The translations under genes and the position numbers were made by a program. A stretch of 64,000 nt of DNA from Pseudobdellovibrionaceae bacterium (GTDB lineage: Bacteria; Bdellovibrionota; Bdellovibrionia; Bdellovibrionales; Bdellovibrionaceae): assembly GCA_019637875.1 (NCBI GenBank), contig JAHBUW010000008.1:124001-188000 (forward strand), read 5' to 3'. Positions within the stretch are counted from its first letter, which is position 1; the number at the start of each line of letters is the position of its first letter. The notes beneath the pieces were generated by a model. The model did not search any database. It was not told where the DNA came from and was given only the letters and a program-made list of their open reading frames with translations. Shown in pieces: positions 25,389 through 32,297 of the stretch.

Positions 25389-25401
25389 CCCCGCAACCAA
25401 T
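25389..25401 (+). repeat. attR: 13-bp direct repeat
   Basis: Same 13 bases as the 3' end of tRNA-fMet (16036-16048). Upstream at 25367-25374 the eight bases CGCGGGGT equal the 5' end of the tRNA, so 25367-25399 could fold as a shortened acceptor stem. Confidence 0.8.
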
Positions 25402-25501
25402 CCCTACGATAAAATACTTTTCAAACTTCTCGTTGTGAACCTGATCGGGGGGCATGGCGGCGAAGCCTGCTTTTGTTGGTCTTTGGATTTTCTAAAGCAT
25501 G

Positions 25502-25534
25502 CCAAGTCCACAGGCTCTGTACCTGTGGACTTGG
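25502..25534. repeat. 12-bp perfect hairpin
   Basis: Arms 25502-25513 and 25523-25534 around a 9-nt loop. There is no T tract on the plus strand. It lies 100 bp outside the island's right end and may be a terminator relic. Confidence 0.5.
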
Positions 25535-25688
25535 ACTGTTGATTGGATTGGAGGGCCAGCACTTCTGCTTGGACCGGATGACAATGAATGTCGATCCCGT
25601 CAGGGCGAAACACCAGACGGTCAATTAACTGTGCGAAGTAGCTTTTTCTGAAGTGATGTGGTCGCCAATCTTTACGGGAGGAGGTCCC

Positions 25689-25805
25689 ATGTACAAAGCA
25701 ATGCGAGCTGCTTACCTTGTGCAAGCGGACCCACAAACGACAGCTCCAGTACAAAAGAGAATCATGGCCGCCGAAGTCATTGGCCAATCTGAGAGGACGA
25801 TTTAA
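25689..25805 (+). CDS. 38-residue small protein with consensus ribosome site
   Basis: ATG 25689 is preceded by GGGAGGAGGT with 3 nt spacing to the end of GGT, among the strongest ribosome sites in the window. The product (MYKAMRAAYLVQADPQ... ending SERTI) has 38 residues and is basic. It ends 54 bases before the first ATG of the retropepsin-like gene. It may be an independent small protein or a leader whose translation reaches the next gene. The coding status is uncertain. Confidence 0.4.
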   Translation: MYKAMRAAYLVQADPQTTAPVQKRIMAAEVIGQSERTI

Positions 25806-25858
25806 TATCCGATCCGAACATCAAAGACGTATGTCTTGACGGCAAATCTACGCAACTT

Positions 25859-26170
25859 ATGGAACGGCAAGGAAATTCAGCAGTTGATTTTATCATTGAT
25901 ACCAGCTGCCAATTTGCCATTGTCATTCCTTCCTTCGTGGCGGATCAAATTGGTCTCGACGAATCGACATTGGTTCAGACGTTCGGGGTCAGCAATGCCG
26001 ATGGCTCGACGGTCGAAGCGCCCACTCTCAAAGTGCTTCTCGTCATCAACGGTATTCCGATTATAACGACTGCAGCCATTTCTGGAGCGACTGGAGAGAA
26101 GGCGTTGGTCGGCGCCGAGCTATTGTCTTTGTTTGATTTGCAAATCCGCGAAGATTCTTGCCGGCTGTAG
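25859..26170 (+). CDS. Retropepsin-like aspartic protease domain protein
   Basis: A protein of about 103 residues of the small clan AA (retropepsin-like) type. The active-site region reads VDFIIDTSCQFAIVIPSFVA, where DTS replaces the common DTG and is accepted in this fold. ALVGAELLSLFDLQI near the C-terminus is the family's closing motif. Such small single-domain proteins probably act as dimers. The first beta strand (KDVCLDGK) seems to be coded upstream of ATG 25859, yet no usual start codon is available there before the in-frame stop at 25790. The true start is therefore unsure. Confidence 0.6.
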   Translation: MERQGNSAVDFIIDTSCQFAIVIPSFVADQIGLDESTLVQTFGVSNADGSTVEAPTLKVLLVINGIPIITTAAISGATGEKALVGAELLSLFDLQIREDSCRL

Positions 26171-26223
26171 CGAGAAACAAAATTTTCTGAGCATTTTCTA
26201 ATAAGCGAGGTGATGATTCGCTT

Positions 26224-26529
26224 ATGGGCGAGAGAAAAGAGATCCGTGTCACCACTTTTATCGACGAATACACCCAATGCGAGTTGCACGCGACGTTCGA
26301 AAATCGTGAGCCAATCATTCAAACGGTCAACATCGTCGGTGACTGCGTCGTCACCATGGATGACCTCGATGACGAGGGCAAAGAATTTTTTGAACGAGAC
26401 TCGGCGATTGATGGAAAAAAAGCAAAAAATCATGACCGGTGCTCAGGCAATCAAGCTGTCAGTTTGGCGAAATTCCTTAAGCTGCGAAAAGATCGGGAGC
26501 TGCCCGGGTACCCTAAAGATTGGGGCTAA
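26224..26529 (+). CDS. Small acidic protein, possible partner of retropepsin-like protein
   Basis: A 101-residue protein, 53 bp after the retropepsin-like gene. The N-terminal half forms likely beta strands (IRVTTFIDEYTQCELHATF, VNIVGDCVVTMDDL); the C-terminal half is charged and ends GYPKDWG. GAGGTGA lies about 14 nt upstream, a little far. Pairs of a small aspartic protease domain and a small second protein are common in bacterial accessory DNA, but this one is not recognised. Its stop lies 8 bases before the tRNA-like element on the other strand. Confidence 0.5.
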   Translation: MGERKEIRVTTFIDEYTQCELHATFENREPIIQTVNIVGDCVVTMDDLDDEGKEFFERDSAIDGKKAKNHDRCSGNQAVSLAKFLKLRKDRELPGYPKDWG

Positions 26530-26536
26530 GAAAAGG

Positions 26537-26639
26537 GACCTGTCTCGGAATCGAACCGAGGTATCCCCTTCACAAACCATCAAAGCTAATCCTCGATCGC
26601 TTATGGAGGGGGCGTTTTTCCACTAAAACTAACAGGTCA
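26537..26639 (-). ncRNA. tRNA-like cloverleaf with extra hairpin in anticodon arm
   Basis: Read on the minus strand from 26639: acceptor GACCTGT pairs fully with ACAGGTC at 26543-26537. A D arm GTTT/AAAC has the loop TAGTGGAA with the conserved GG. The T arm CTCGG/CCGAG has the loop TTCGATT. Between them lies CCCCT ... AGGGG as an anticodon stem, but the loop is 37 nt. About 30 nt of this (ends CCAT and ATGG, inner AAGC/GCTT) form their own hairpin. Removing them leaves the loop TTTGTGA. No CCA is encoded (CCC follows), unlike tRNA-fMet. It is either a decayed tRNA or a dedicated tRNA mimic. Confidence 0.55.
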
Positions 26640-27438
26640 TAACTTTTTTAAGAGCCAACTTTAAAATGCGGGATTCCTTGATATCAATATTGAATCTGGA
26701 TTGAGCTTCTAGAATAAGCGCACTCTCAAGCCTTTTAGCATTATTTTTAAATTTACTGAATTTTGGTTTCGCAATGAGATCAGAGATCTTTTCTTCCGAA
26801 GGTGCTCCTAGGCGCGAGAGCTGTAATCCAATTTCCTTTGCTGATTTGGTAAAAAGAAAAAAATCGTCAACGTTCAGTTGATTGTAGGAGCTTGGAGATG
26901 ACCTAGTTTTGTAAAAGCTCTGAATTTTTTCCTGATAGATACCTATTTTAGAGAACCCCTGATCGACCAGTTTCTTGCTCTTATCGTCATTGTGCATGAA
27001 ATGGTTTCGCACGACCCTATAATACTCAACTACTGCAAGATGCTCAGGACCAATGGCTTTACTAGAGCCATTGGGCAGTCCTTTTATATTTTTTAGGGTA
27101 TTCGAAATCAGTGTTTCGCCATCTTCCTTGGGAGTCCATGTATCCCAGTAGCCTTTGAATTCTTCTTTATAGTCACCTAGAAAAACTTCGAAAGCTTGAT
27201 ACACGGACAATATGTACAGCCCTGACATACGATGCAGAGTTTCTAAAAAAGAGTCGGAGCGAACATTGATTCCAACTTCACGAGCCATTTTTTCAACATA
27301 AACAGCAGGATCTTCTTTACGCTCAGCTTCTTTCAGAAAGTGTCGAAGTGCTACTTCATTTACTTCGATATAGGCATCATATTTCCCAAGACTTGTCTTC
27401 ATGTCCTTGAAACTTTGAAATACAAATTCTAAACCCAT
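26629..27438 (-). CDS. HEPN-motif protein, putative RNase
   Basis: A protein of about 269 residues, mostly alpha-helical and AT-rich in base use compared with its neighbours. The key feature is YYRVVRNHFMHNDD near residue 150, which fits the HEPN RNase motif R-x4-H; HEPN domains cut RNA in toxins and defence proteins. Its last codons (Met-Thr-Cys-stop) are the 5' end of the tRNA-like element, so both lie on one transcript. ATG 27438 has CAGGAG 9 nt upstream; a TTG at 27534 would add 32 residues without a ribosome site. The C-terminal third has no recognisable motif. Probably acquired by transfer. Confidence 0.6.
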   Translation of the reverse strand: MGLEFVFQSFKDMKTSLGKYDAYIEVNEVALRHFLKEAERKEDPAVYVEKMAREVGINVRSDSFLETLHRMSGLYILSVYQAFEVFLGDYKEEFKGYWDTWTPKEDGETLISNTLKNIKGLPNGSSKAIGPEHLAVVEYYRVVRNHFMHNDDKSKKLVDQGFSKIGIYQEKIQSFYKTRSSPSSYNQLNVDDFFLFTKSAKEIGLQLSRLGAPSEEKISDLIAKPKFSKFKNNAKRLESALILEAQSRFNIDIKESRILKLALKKVMTC

Positions 27439-27646
27439 GTCTGCGAGCTCCTGCAGTTTGAAACTACTTGCGTTTTGGTTAATAGCTTTTGCACGAGGAT
27501 GGATCCCTTGCTTCGAGAAGAGTTCGGATAACAAACGGCCGCCAACAGTAGGACTGACGTAAAGATCACTATTCTCACGCCATCAGTTTCGTGGTGGCTC
27601 GCGTCCCTGTCCAGAGCCAAATGGGATTGGCCTCAGTCCCAATCTC

Positions 27647-28105
27647 CTAAATCTGAAAAACGAATTCATTTTCCTTCGGCCACTCGGGTGTGCCGTCGAC
27701 GCGGTAGCCTCTCAGCCACAAGATTTGGTCGCGGTTTCTCACGTAGAAACCGGCGGGGTCGGCCTCGCTTTCGGGGGGCGGGGAGGCGACCGTCAGGTAG
27801 GGGCCTTCGCGCTGGTTTCGGTATTGAAGTCGGAGGTGGGCCGCCGTATGGAGCGGGCAGGGGCGAAGTCCGCGCGCGGCCGCGTGGTCGAGGATTGTCT
27901 GCAAGGACTGTGGACCTTCGAGACCGAACTCACCCATGCTTGTTTTGATGAGCTTCAGCTTTTGTGGGGCATGATCCGGGTTGAACCCGGGATGCGCGAA
28001 AAGTTTTTGGGCAGAGTCATTGAACTGAACGCCCGCGGCCCTCAGCTCTTGGAGCAATGTGTCCTTGGGCGTCCCGCCGATGAGAAGTTCGCAGAAAATT
28101 TCCAT
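27647..28105 (-). CDS. Conserved hypothetical protein
   Basis: A 152-residue protein that starts MEIFCELLIGGTPKDTLLQE and ends with EWPKENEFVFQI. It follows a pattern I know from scattered bacteria: a helical N-terminal half, then a domain with CPLHTAAHLRLQYRNQ and RNRDQILWLRGYRVDG. No enzymatic motif is seen and the role is unknown. ATG 28105 is chosen because relatives begin at MEIF; a TTG at 28141 also lies in frame. It marks the return to typical GC-rich core sequence after the accessory patch. Confidence 0.7.
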   Translation of the reverse strand: MEIFCELLIGGTPKDTLLQELRAAGVQFNDSAQKLFAHPGFNPDHAPQKLKLIKTSMGEFGLEGPQSLQTILDHAAARGLRPCPLHTAAHLRLQYRNQREGPYLTVASPPPESEADPAGFYVRNRDQILWLRGYRVDGTPEWPKENEFVFQI

Positions 28106-28220
28106 TGGGTTCACGTTCTCATGTCGCCCTGAAATCTCCAACGCGAACTTCGTGCGCAGCGCGCGTCTTGCCCCGATTCTTCGCTTTCGTTAACGTGAAA
28201 TAAAATCGAGGAGGCCACTG

Positions 28221-28580
28221 ATGCCGAAGTTTGTCGACGGATTCGTGATTCCGATTCCGAAAAAGAACGTGAAAGCTTACCAGAAAATCGCGCGGGCCTC
28301 GAAGGCGCTTTGGCTCAAGCACGGAGCACTCGATTATCAAGAGTGCGTCGGCACGGACATCCATGTGAACTTCGGTCTGCCATTTCCGAAGCTGACCAAA
28401 CTCAAGGCCGGCGAGACCTTGCTCTTCGCCTGGATCACCTATAAATCAAAAGCGCACCGCGACCGCGTGAACGCGAAGGTGGAAAAAGATCCGCATTTGT
28501 CAAAAATTGCGCCCGATCCGAAGAGTCCACCCTTCAACTCCAAACGGATGTCGGCAGGCGGATTCACGGTTATCGCTTAG
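28221..28580 (+). CDS. DUF1428 family protein (YbaA-like)
   Basis: A 119-residue protein of the DUF1428/YbaA family, a dimeric alpha-beta barrel fold. FVDGFVIPIPKKNVKAYQKI at the N-terminus and FAWITYKSKAHRDRVNAKV in the middle are typical. E. coli YbaA has no firm function. GAGG lies 9 nt before the ATG. A methyltransferase gene follows after 31 bp on the same strand. Confidence 0.88.
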   Translation: MPKFVDGFVIPIPKKNVKAYQKIARASKALWLKHGALDYQECVGTDIHVNFGLPFPKLTKLKAGETLLFAWITYKSKAHRDRVNAKVEKDPHLSKIAPDPKSPPFNSKRMSAGGFTVIA

Positions 28581-28611
28581 TTCGCGAACCCGCACTGCCC
28601 CCGGAGGCCCC

Positions 28612-29436
28612 ATGTCGACCGAAGACTTCTTGCGCGACTTTCACCGAAAATATCCCGGCTGCACCTCGGTGGTGCTCGCCACCGGACGGACCGAAGAGGG
28701 CGAGACCTCCTACGACATCGTCGCCTCGCCCCTCAAGGCGCACACGCCCACGTCGATTCTCGATCTGGCCTGTGGCGACGGTTACCTACTTGAACAGGTC
28801 CGCGCGACCTATGCGCCTACGGCAACCCTCACGGGCGTGGACCTCAGTCCCGATGAACTCAGCGCCGCAGCCCACCGTCTTGCCAACACAGAAGTTTCGC
28901 TTCACGAGGGCCGGGCGCAGCGACTGCCCTTCGCGGACGCGACGTTCGATGCCGTACTTTGCCACTTGGCGTTTATGCTCATGGACCGGATCGAAGAAGT
29001 CGTCGCGGAAATTCACCGCGTGCTGAGGCCCGGCGGAGTTTTCTCGGCCGTCGTGATGGGGCCGCCCCATGACGATCCCGCGACCGCAATCTTTCGCACG
29101 GTCTTCGAGGAGATCCTCCACGAGGAGGGGATCGCCAAACCCACACCCCTCGGCGACGCCCGCACGAGAGAGACCGACGGCCTGCGCGGTCTTTTCGCCT
29201 CAAAACCTTTCCAAGCCCCGGTCGAGTTCCGTGACTTCGTCGTGCGCTGGCGCGTTCCGGCTCCGGCCGTGGTTGAGTACTTCGAGCTGACTTACGGAGT
29301 GGGGCGACTGCCGACGGAAACGCGAGCGCGCTTCGCGACCCGCTACCTGGAGCGACTCCGCCCCCTCGAAGATCAGGAGCACCTCGTGCTTCACGCGCAG
29401 TCCCTACGCCACCTCATGGTTCGCAAGCCGGGTTGA
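28612..29436 (+). CDS. Class I SAM-dependent methyltransferase
   Basis: A 274-residue methyltransferase of the Methyltransf_11 type. SAM motif I is ILDLACGDGYLLEQV near residue 46, the acidic residue ending strand 2 is in LTGVDLSPDE, and FDAVLCHLAFML is the post-II region. VLRPGGVFSAVV is motif IV/V. The substrate is not predictable. CGGAGG lies 4 nt before ATG 28612; the longer open frame from 28507 overlaps the DUF1428 gene. Probably co-transcribed with it. Confidence 0.88.
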   Translation: MSTEDFLRDFHRKYPGCTSVVLATGRTEEGETSYDIVASPLKAHTPTSILDLACGDGYLLEQVRATYAPTATLTGVDLSPDELSAAAHRLANTEVSLHEGRAQRLPFADATFDAVLCHLAFMLMDRIEEVVAEIHRVLRPGGVFSAVVMGPPHDDPATAIFRTVFEEILHEEGIAKPTPLGDARTRETDGLRGLFASKPFQAPVEFRDFVVRWRVPAPAVVEYFELTYGVGRLPTETRARFATRYLERLRPLEDQEHLVLHAQSLRHLMVRKPG

Positions 29437-29516
29437 CGCTCGGCGCGAGGCCGGACTGCAATTTGCTCCCGTGACCGATTCGGGCGAATCTACTCCAAGT
29501 CCAAAGGAGCCCCCGC

Positions 29517-30896
29517 ATGCGCCCAGAGTCGCCGAAGCCCCCGCGCCGTTACCGCTACGGTGTCGACACCGTCATGGAACTTTTCGACATCGGCCCCTGG
29601 GTCGCGCTGCTGGTTCTGGCGATGGTGGGCGCCGTCTTCATGGCGGGCGCTTACTACATCGTCAAAAGCGCGCCGCCCTCGCAGGTCACGATGTCCAGCG
29701 GTCCCGAGGATTCAAGTTTTCATCGCACGGCTCTTCGCTACCAGAAGGCGCTCGCCGAAAGCGGAGTGAAGCTGAACATTCTGCCGTCGGAAGGTTCCCT
29801 CGAAAACCTGCTGCGCGTGATCGACGCCGATCAGAAGGTGGACCTCGCGCTGGTGGCGACGGGCGTGGCCGAGGACGTCGCGGGACTTGAGCACGTGAAT
29901 TCACTGGGCGCGATTTCAAAACAACCCATTTATCTTTTCTACCGTGGCGCGCCCATCGAGCGTCTTGTCGAGATGAAAGGCAAAAAGATCGTCGTCGGCA
30001 AAGGCGGATCGGGCGCGCGTAAACTCGCGCTGAAACTTCTGGAACTCAACGGCATCAAAGAAGACACCACCCCTATCTACAATCGCGACGCGCAGGAAAT
30101 CGCGGGTTCGCTGCTGTCGGGGGAAATCGACGCGGCCTTCATCATGAGTGAAAACATGGCGATCGCCGAACTCCGCAAGCTTATGCTCGCACCCGGCATT
30201 CGCCTGTTCAGCTTTCGTAATGCGAACGCCTACGCGCGCAAGATCGATTACCTGAACGTCATGGATCTGCCCCAAGGCCTCATCGACTTCGGCGCGAATG
30301 TCCCCGCGCAGGACGTGGAACTCGTCGGCCCCATGATCGAACTGATCGCGAGTGAAAATCTACATCCCGCCATCAGCGATCTGGTGCTGGACGCCGCGAC
30401 CTCGATCCACGCGCGCCCCGGAATGTTTCAAAAACGGGGCGAGTTTCCGCTCGCCATCGAGCAGAACATCAAACTCAGCGACGATGCGACCCGCTTCTAC
30501 AAATCGGGGAAAACCTTCTTCTACCGTCACCTGCCGTTCTGGCTCGCGAGCTCCATCAACCGGATCCTGATCGTGTTCGTCCCGATGCTGGTCCTTCTGA
30601 TCCCGGCCGTGCGCAGCGTGCCGGCCCTCTTCCGCTGGCGAAATCAAATTCGCATCCGTCGGCTTTATCGCGAACTCTTGCAGGTCGAGCAGAAAAGTCG
30701 CCGCGAAAATGATCAGCGCCGATTGGAGGTCCTGCGCGCGGAATTCGAGCGCATTGATCAGGCTTTGGGACGGATGCGCGTGCGGCCGGCCTATGCGGAT
30801 CAGTTCTATCATTTGCGTGTCCACGTCGATTACGTGCGCCGACTTCTTTCGGGAACGAGCACCGAGATGCGCCCGCTACCGAACGAAAATCTTTAG
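29517..30896 (+). CDS. TAXI-type solute-binding protein anchored in the membrane
   Basis: A 459-residue protein. A membrane helix (about 25-50) is followed by a TAXI/NMT1-like periplasmic binding domain (about 57-340: [41 protein letters not shown]). A second helix (about 345-370, [16 protein letters not shown]) and a charged, probably coiled-coil cytoplasmic tail of about 90 residues come after it. Classical TAXI proteins feed TRAP transporters and are soluble; this one is tethered at both ends and no TRAP permease gene is nearby. It may sense a ligand and signal through the tail. AAGGAG lies 8 nt before the ATG. Confidence 0.8.
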   Translation: MRPESPKPPRRYRYGVDTVMELFDIGPWVALLVLAMVGAVFMAGAYYIVKSAPPSQVTMSSGPEDSSFHRTALRYQKALAESGVKLNILPSEGSLENLLRVIDADQKVDLALVATGVAEDVAGLEHVNSLGAISKQPIYLFYRGAPIERLVEMKGKKIVVGKGGSGARKLALKLLELNGIKEDTTPIYNRDAQEIAGSLLSGEIDAAFIMSENMAIAELRKLMLAPGIRLFSFRNANAYARKIDYLNVMDLPQGLIDFGANVPAQDVELVGPMIELIASENLHPAISDLVLDAATSIHARPGMFQKRGEFPLAIEQNIKLSDDATRFYKSGKTFFYRHLPFWLASSINRILIVFVPMLVLLIPAVRSVPALFRWRNQIRIRRLYRELLQVEQKSRRENDQRRLEVLRAEFERIDQALGRMRVRPAYADQFYHLRVHVDYVRRLLSGTSTEMRPLPNENL

Positions 30897-31009
30897 AGTG
30901 TAAACTCGCTGCGCGAAATAATGCTCTTCCAAACCTCCGGCCCGGCGCGAAAGTCTTTACGACGAAGCGGGCCGGGCGTAATCTTGCGCGGATTCAACGG
31001 AGGTCCGCC

Positions 31010-32053
31010 ATGATTCCCACTCGATCCTTTGCCGCCTTCTCTTCCAAAGAACCCCTCGGCCCGTACCGCTTTGAGCGCCGTGAACCGAAACCGCACGATG
31101 TCGTGATCGACATCAAGTTCAGCGGGATCTGTCACTCGGACATCCACACGGTGAAATCCGAATGGGGACCGACCCAATACCCCATCGTGCCCGGTCACGA
31201 AATCGCCGGCGTCGTGCGCGCCATCGGCTCGCAGGTAACGAAACACAAAGTCGGCGACCATGTGGGCGTGGGCTGTTTCGTCGATTCGTGCCGCACTTGC
31301 GTGAACTGCAAAAGTGATCTGGACAACTATTGCCTTGAGGGGATGACCCAAACTTACGGTGGCATGGAGCGCGACGGCAGTGCGCGCACGCAAGGCGGCT
31401 ACGCGGATGTGATCGTGGTTGATGAAAACTACGTTTTGCAGATTCCGAAGTCTCTTCCGCTCGACAAGGCCGCACCCCTTCTGTGCGCGGGGATCACGCT
31501 CTACTCGCCGCTGAAGCACTGGCACGCGGGGCCGGGCAAAAAAGTGGCGATCATGGGTTTGGGCGGCCTCGGTCATATGGGAGTGAAGATCGCCGCGGCC
31601 TTAGGGGCCGAGGTGACGGTGCTGAGCCACTCGGATAAAAAGCGTGAAGATGCGAAACGTATGGGCGCGCAACATTTCGTAGCCACGAAGGAGCCGGGCG
31701 CGCTCAAGAATCTGGCGCGGACTTTCGATCTGATCATCAATACGGTTTCGGCCGAGCTCAACATGTCGGACTACTTCGAACTTCTGAAGCTTGACGGCAC
31801 CCTCGTGGTGGTCGGACTTCCGGAAAACCCGCTGTCCATTCATCCTTTCCCGCTCGTGATGATGCGGCGGAGTTATGCGGGTTCGGTGATCGGCTCCATC
31901 AAAGAGACGCAAGAAATGCTGAACTTCTGCGGCAAGCACGAGATCATGCCGGACATCGAACTCATCAAGCCCGCGCAGGTCAATGAAGCCTACGAACGGG
32001 TTTTGAAGAGTGATGTCCGTTACCGATTCGTGATGGATATGGGCGCGCTCTAG
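31010..32053 (+). CDS. Zinc-dependent alcohol dehydrogenase (CAD/YahK type)
   Basis: A 347-residue zinc alcohol dehydrogenase. Catalytic zinc ligands are Cys in [11 protein letters not shown] and His in PGHEIAGVV. The structural zinc site is [15 protein letters not shown]. The cofactor fold is [13 protein letters not shown], with features of NADPH preference common in the cinnamyl-alcohol dehydrogenase group. These enzymes reduce aldehydes or oxidise alcohols in the cytoplasm; the natural substrate is open. GGAGG lies 8 nt before the ATG. It stands alone, 240 bp before the chemotaxis operon. Confidence 0.93.
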   Translation: MIPTRSFAAFSSKEPLGPYRFERREPKPHDVVIDIKFSGICHSDIHTVKSEWGPTQYPIVPGHEIAGVVRAIGSQVTKHKVGDHVGVGCFVDSCRTCVNCKSDLDNYCLEGMTQTYGGMERDGSARTQGGYADVIVVDENYVLQIPKSLPLDKAAPLLCAGITLYSPLKHWHAGPGKKVAIMGLGGLGHMGVKIAAALGAEVTVLSHSDKKREDAKRMGAQHFVATKEPGALKNLARTFDLIINTVSAELNMSDYFELLKLDGTLVVVGLPENPLSIHPFPLVMMRRSYAGSVIGSIKETQEMLNFCGKHEIMPDIELIKPAQVNEAYERVLKSDVRYRFVMDMGAL

Positions 32054-32235
32054 GTCTTTTCCACCCGCCCTTCGTCGCGTTGGCGAGGGGCTTCGAGTCG
32101 TTGCGAAGAACTCTTCCAACCTGGACGAAATGAGGGGCGCGGAGTTCAGGCGGTCGTTCATTTCGATCTGACTTTCAACTCCACGATCGTTGCGCGAGTC
32201 GCCCAATGAGGGGATCTTAATTTCTGAAGCAAGCC

Positions 32236-32262
32236 TATAGTTTCCAACACCTTGGACGATAA
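32236..32262 (+). promoter_or_regulatory. Sigma-28 (FliA) promoter of the chemotaxis operon
   Basis: TATAGTTT (32236-32243), exactly 11 nt, then GACGATAA (32255-32262). The E. coli FliA consensus is TAAAGTTT-N11-GCCGATAA, so 14 of 16 bases agree with perfect spacing. It lies 36 bases upstream of cheA. Confidence 0.8.
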
Positions 32263-32297
32263 GAAAGGGTCCTTCTTAACGGGATTCTGAGGTGTCG

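Larger units (their letters stand above)
25319..25688. other. Gene-free stretch holding attR and a hairpin
   Basis: These 370 bases contain the right attachment site, an arm-like GATGCTTCTCG motif at 25334-25344 and a 12-bp hairpin at 25502-25534. On the minus strand a short open stretch reads LIDRLVFRPDGIDIH, like the tail of serine recombinases, but no complete gene is present. Confidence 0.6.

Noticed and set aside
27429-27620. 63-residue minus-strand ORF before the HEPN gene
   Set aside because: No ribosome site or motif and it overlaps the HEPN reading frame; the gap to 27646 shows no convincing gene.
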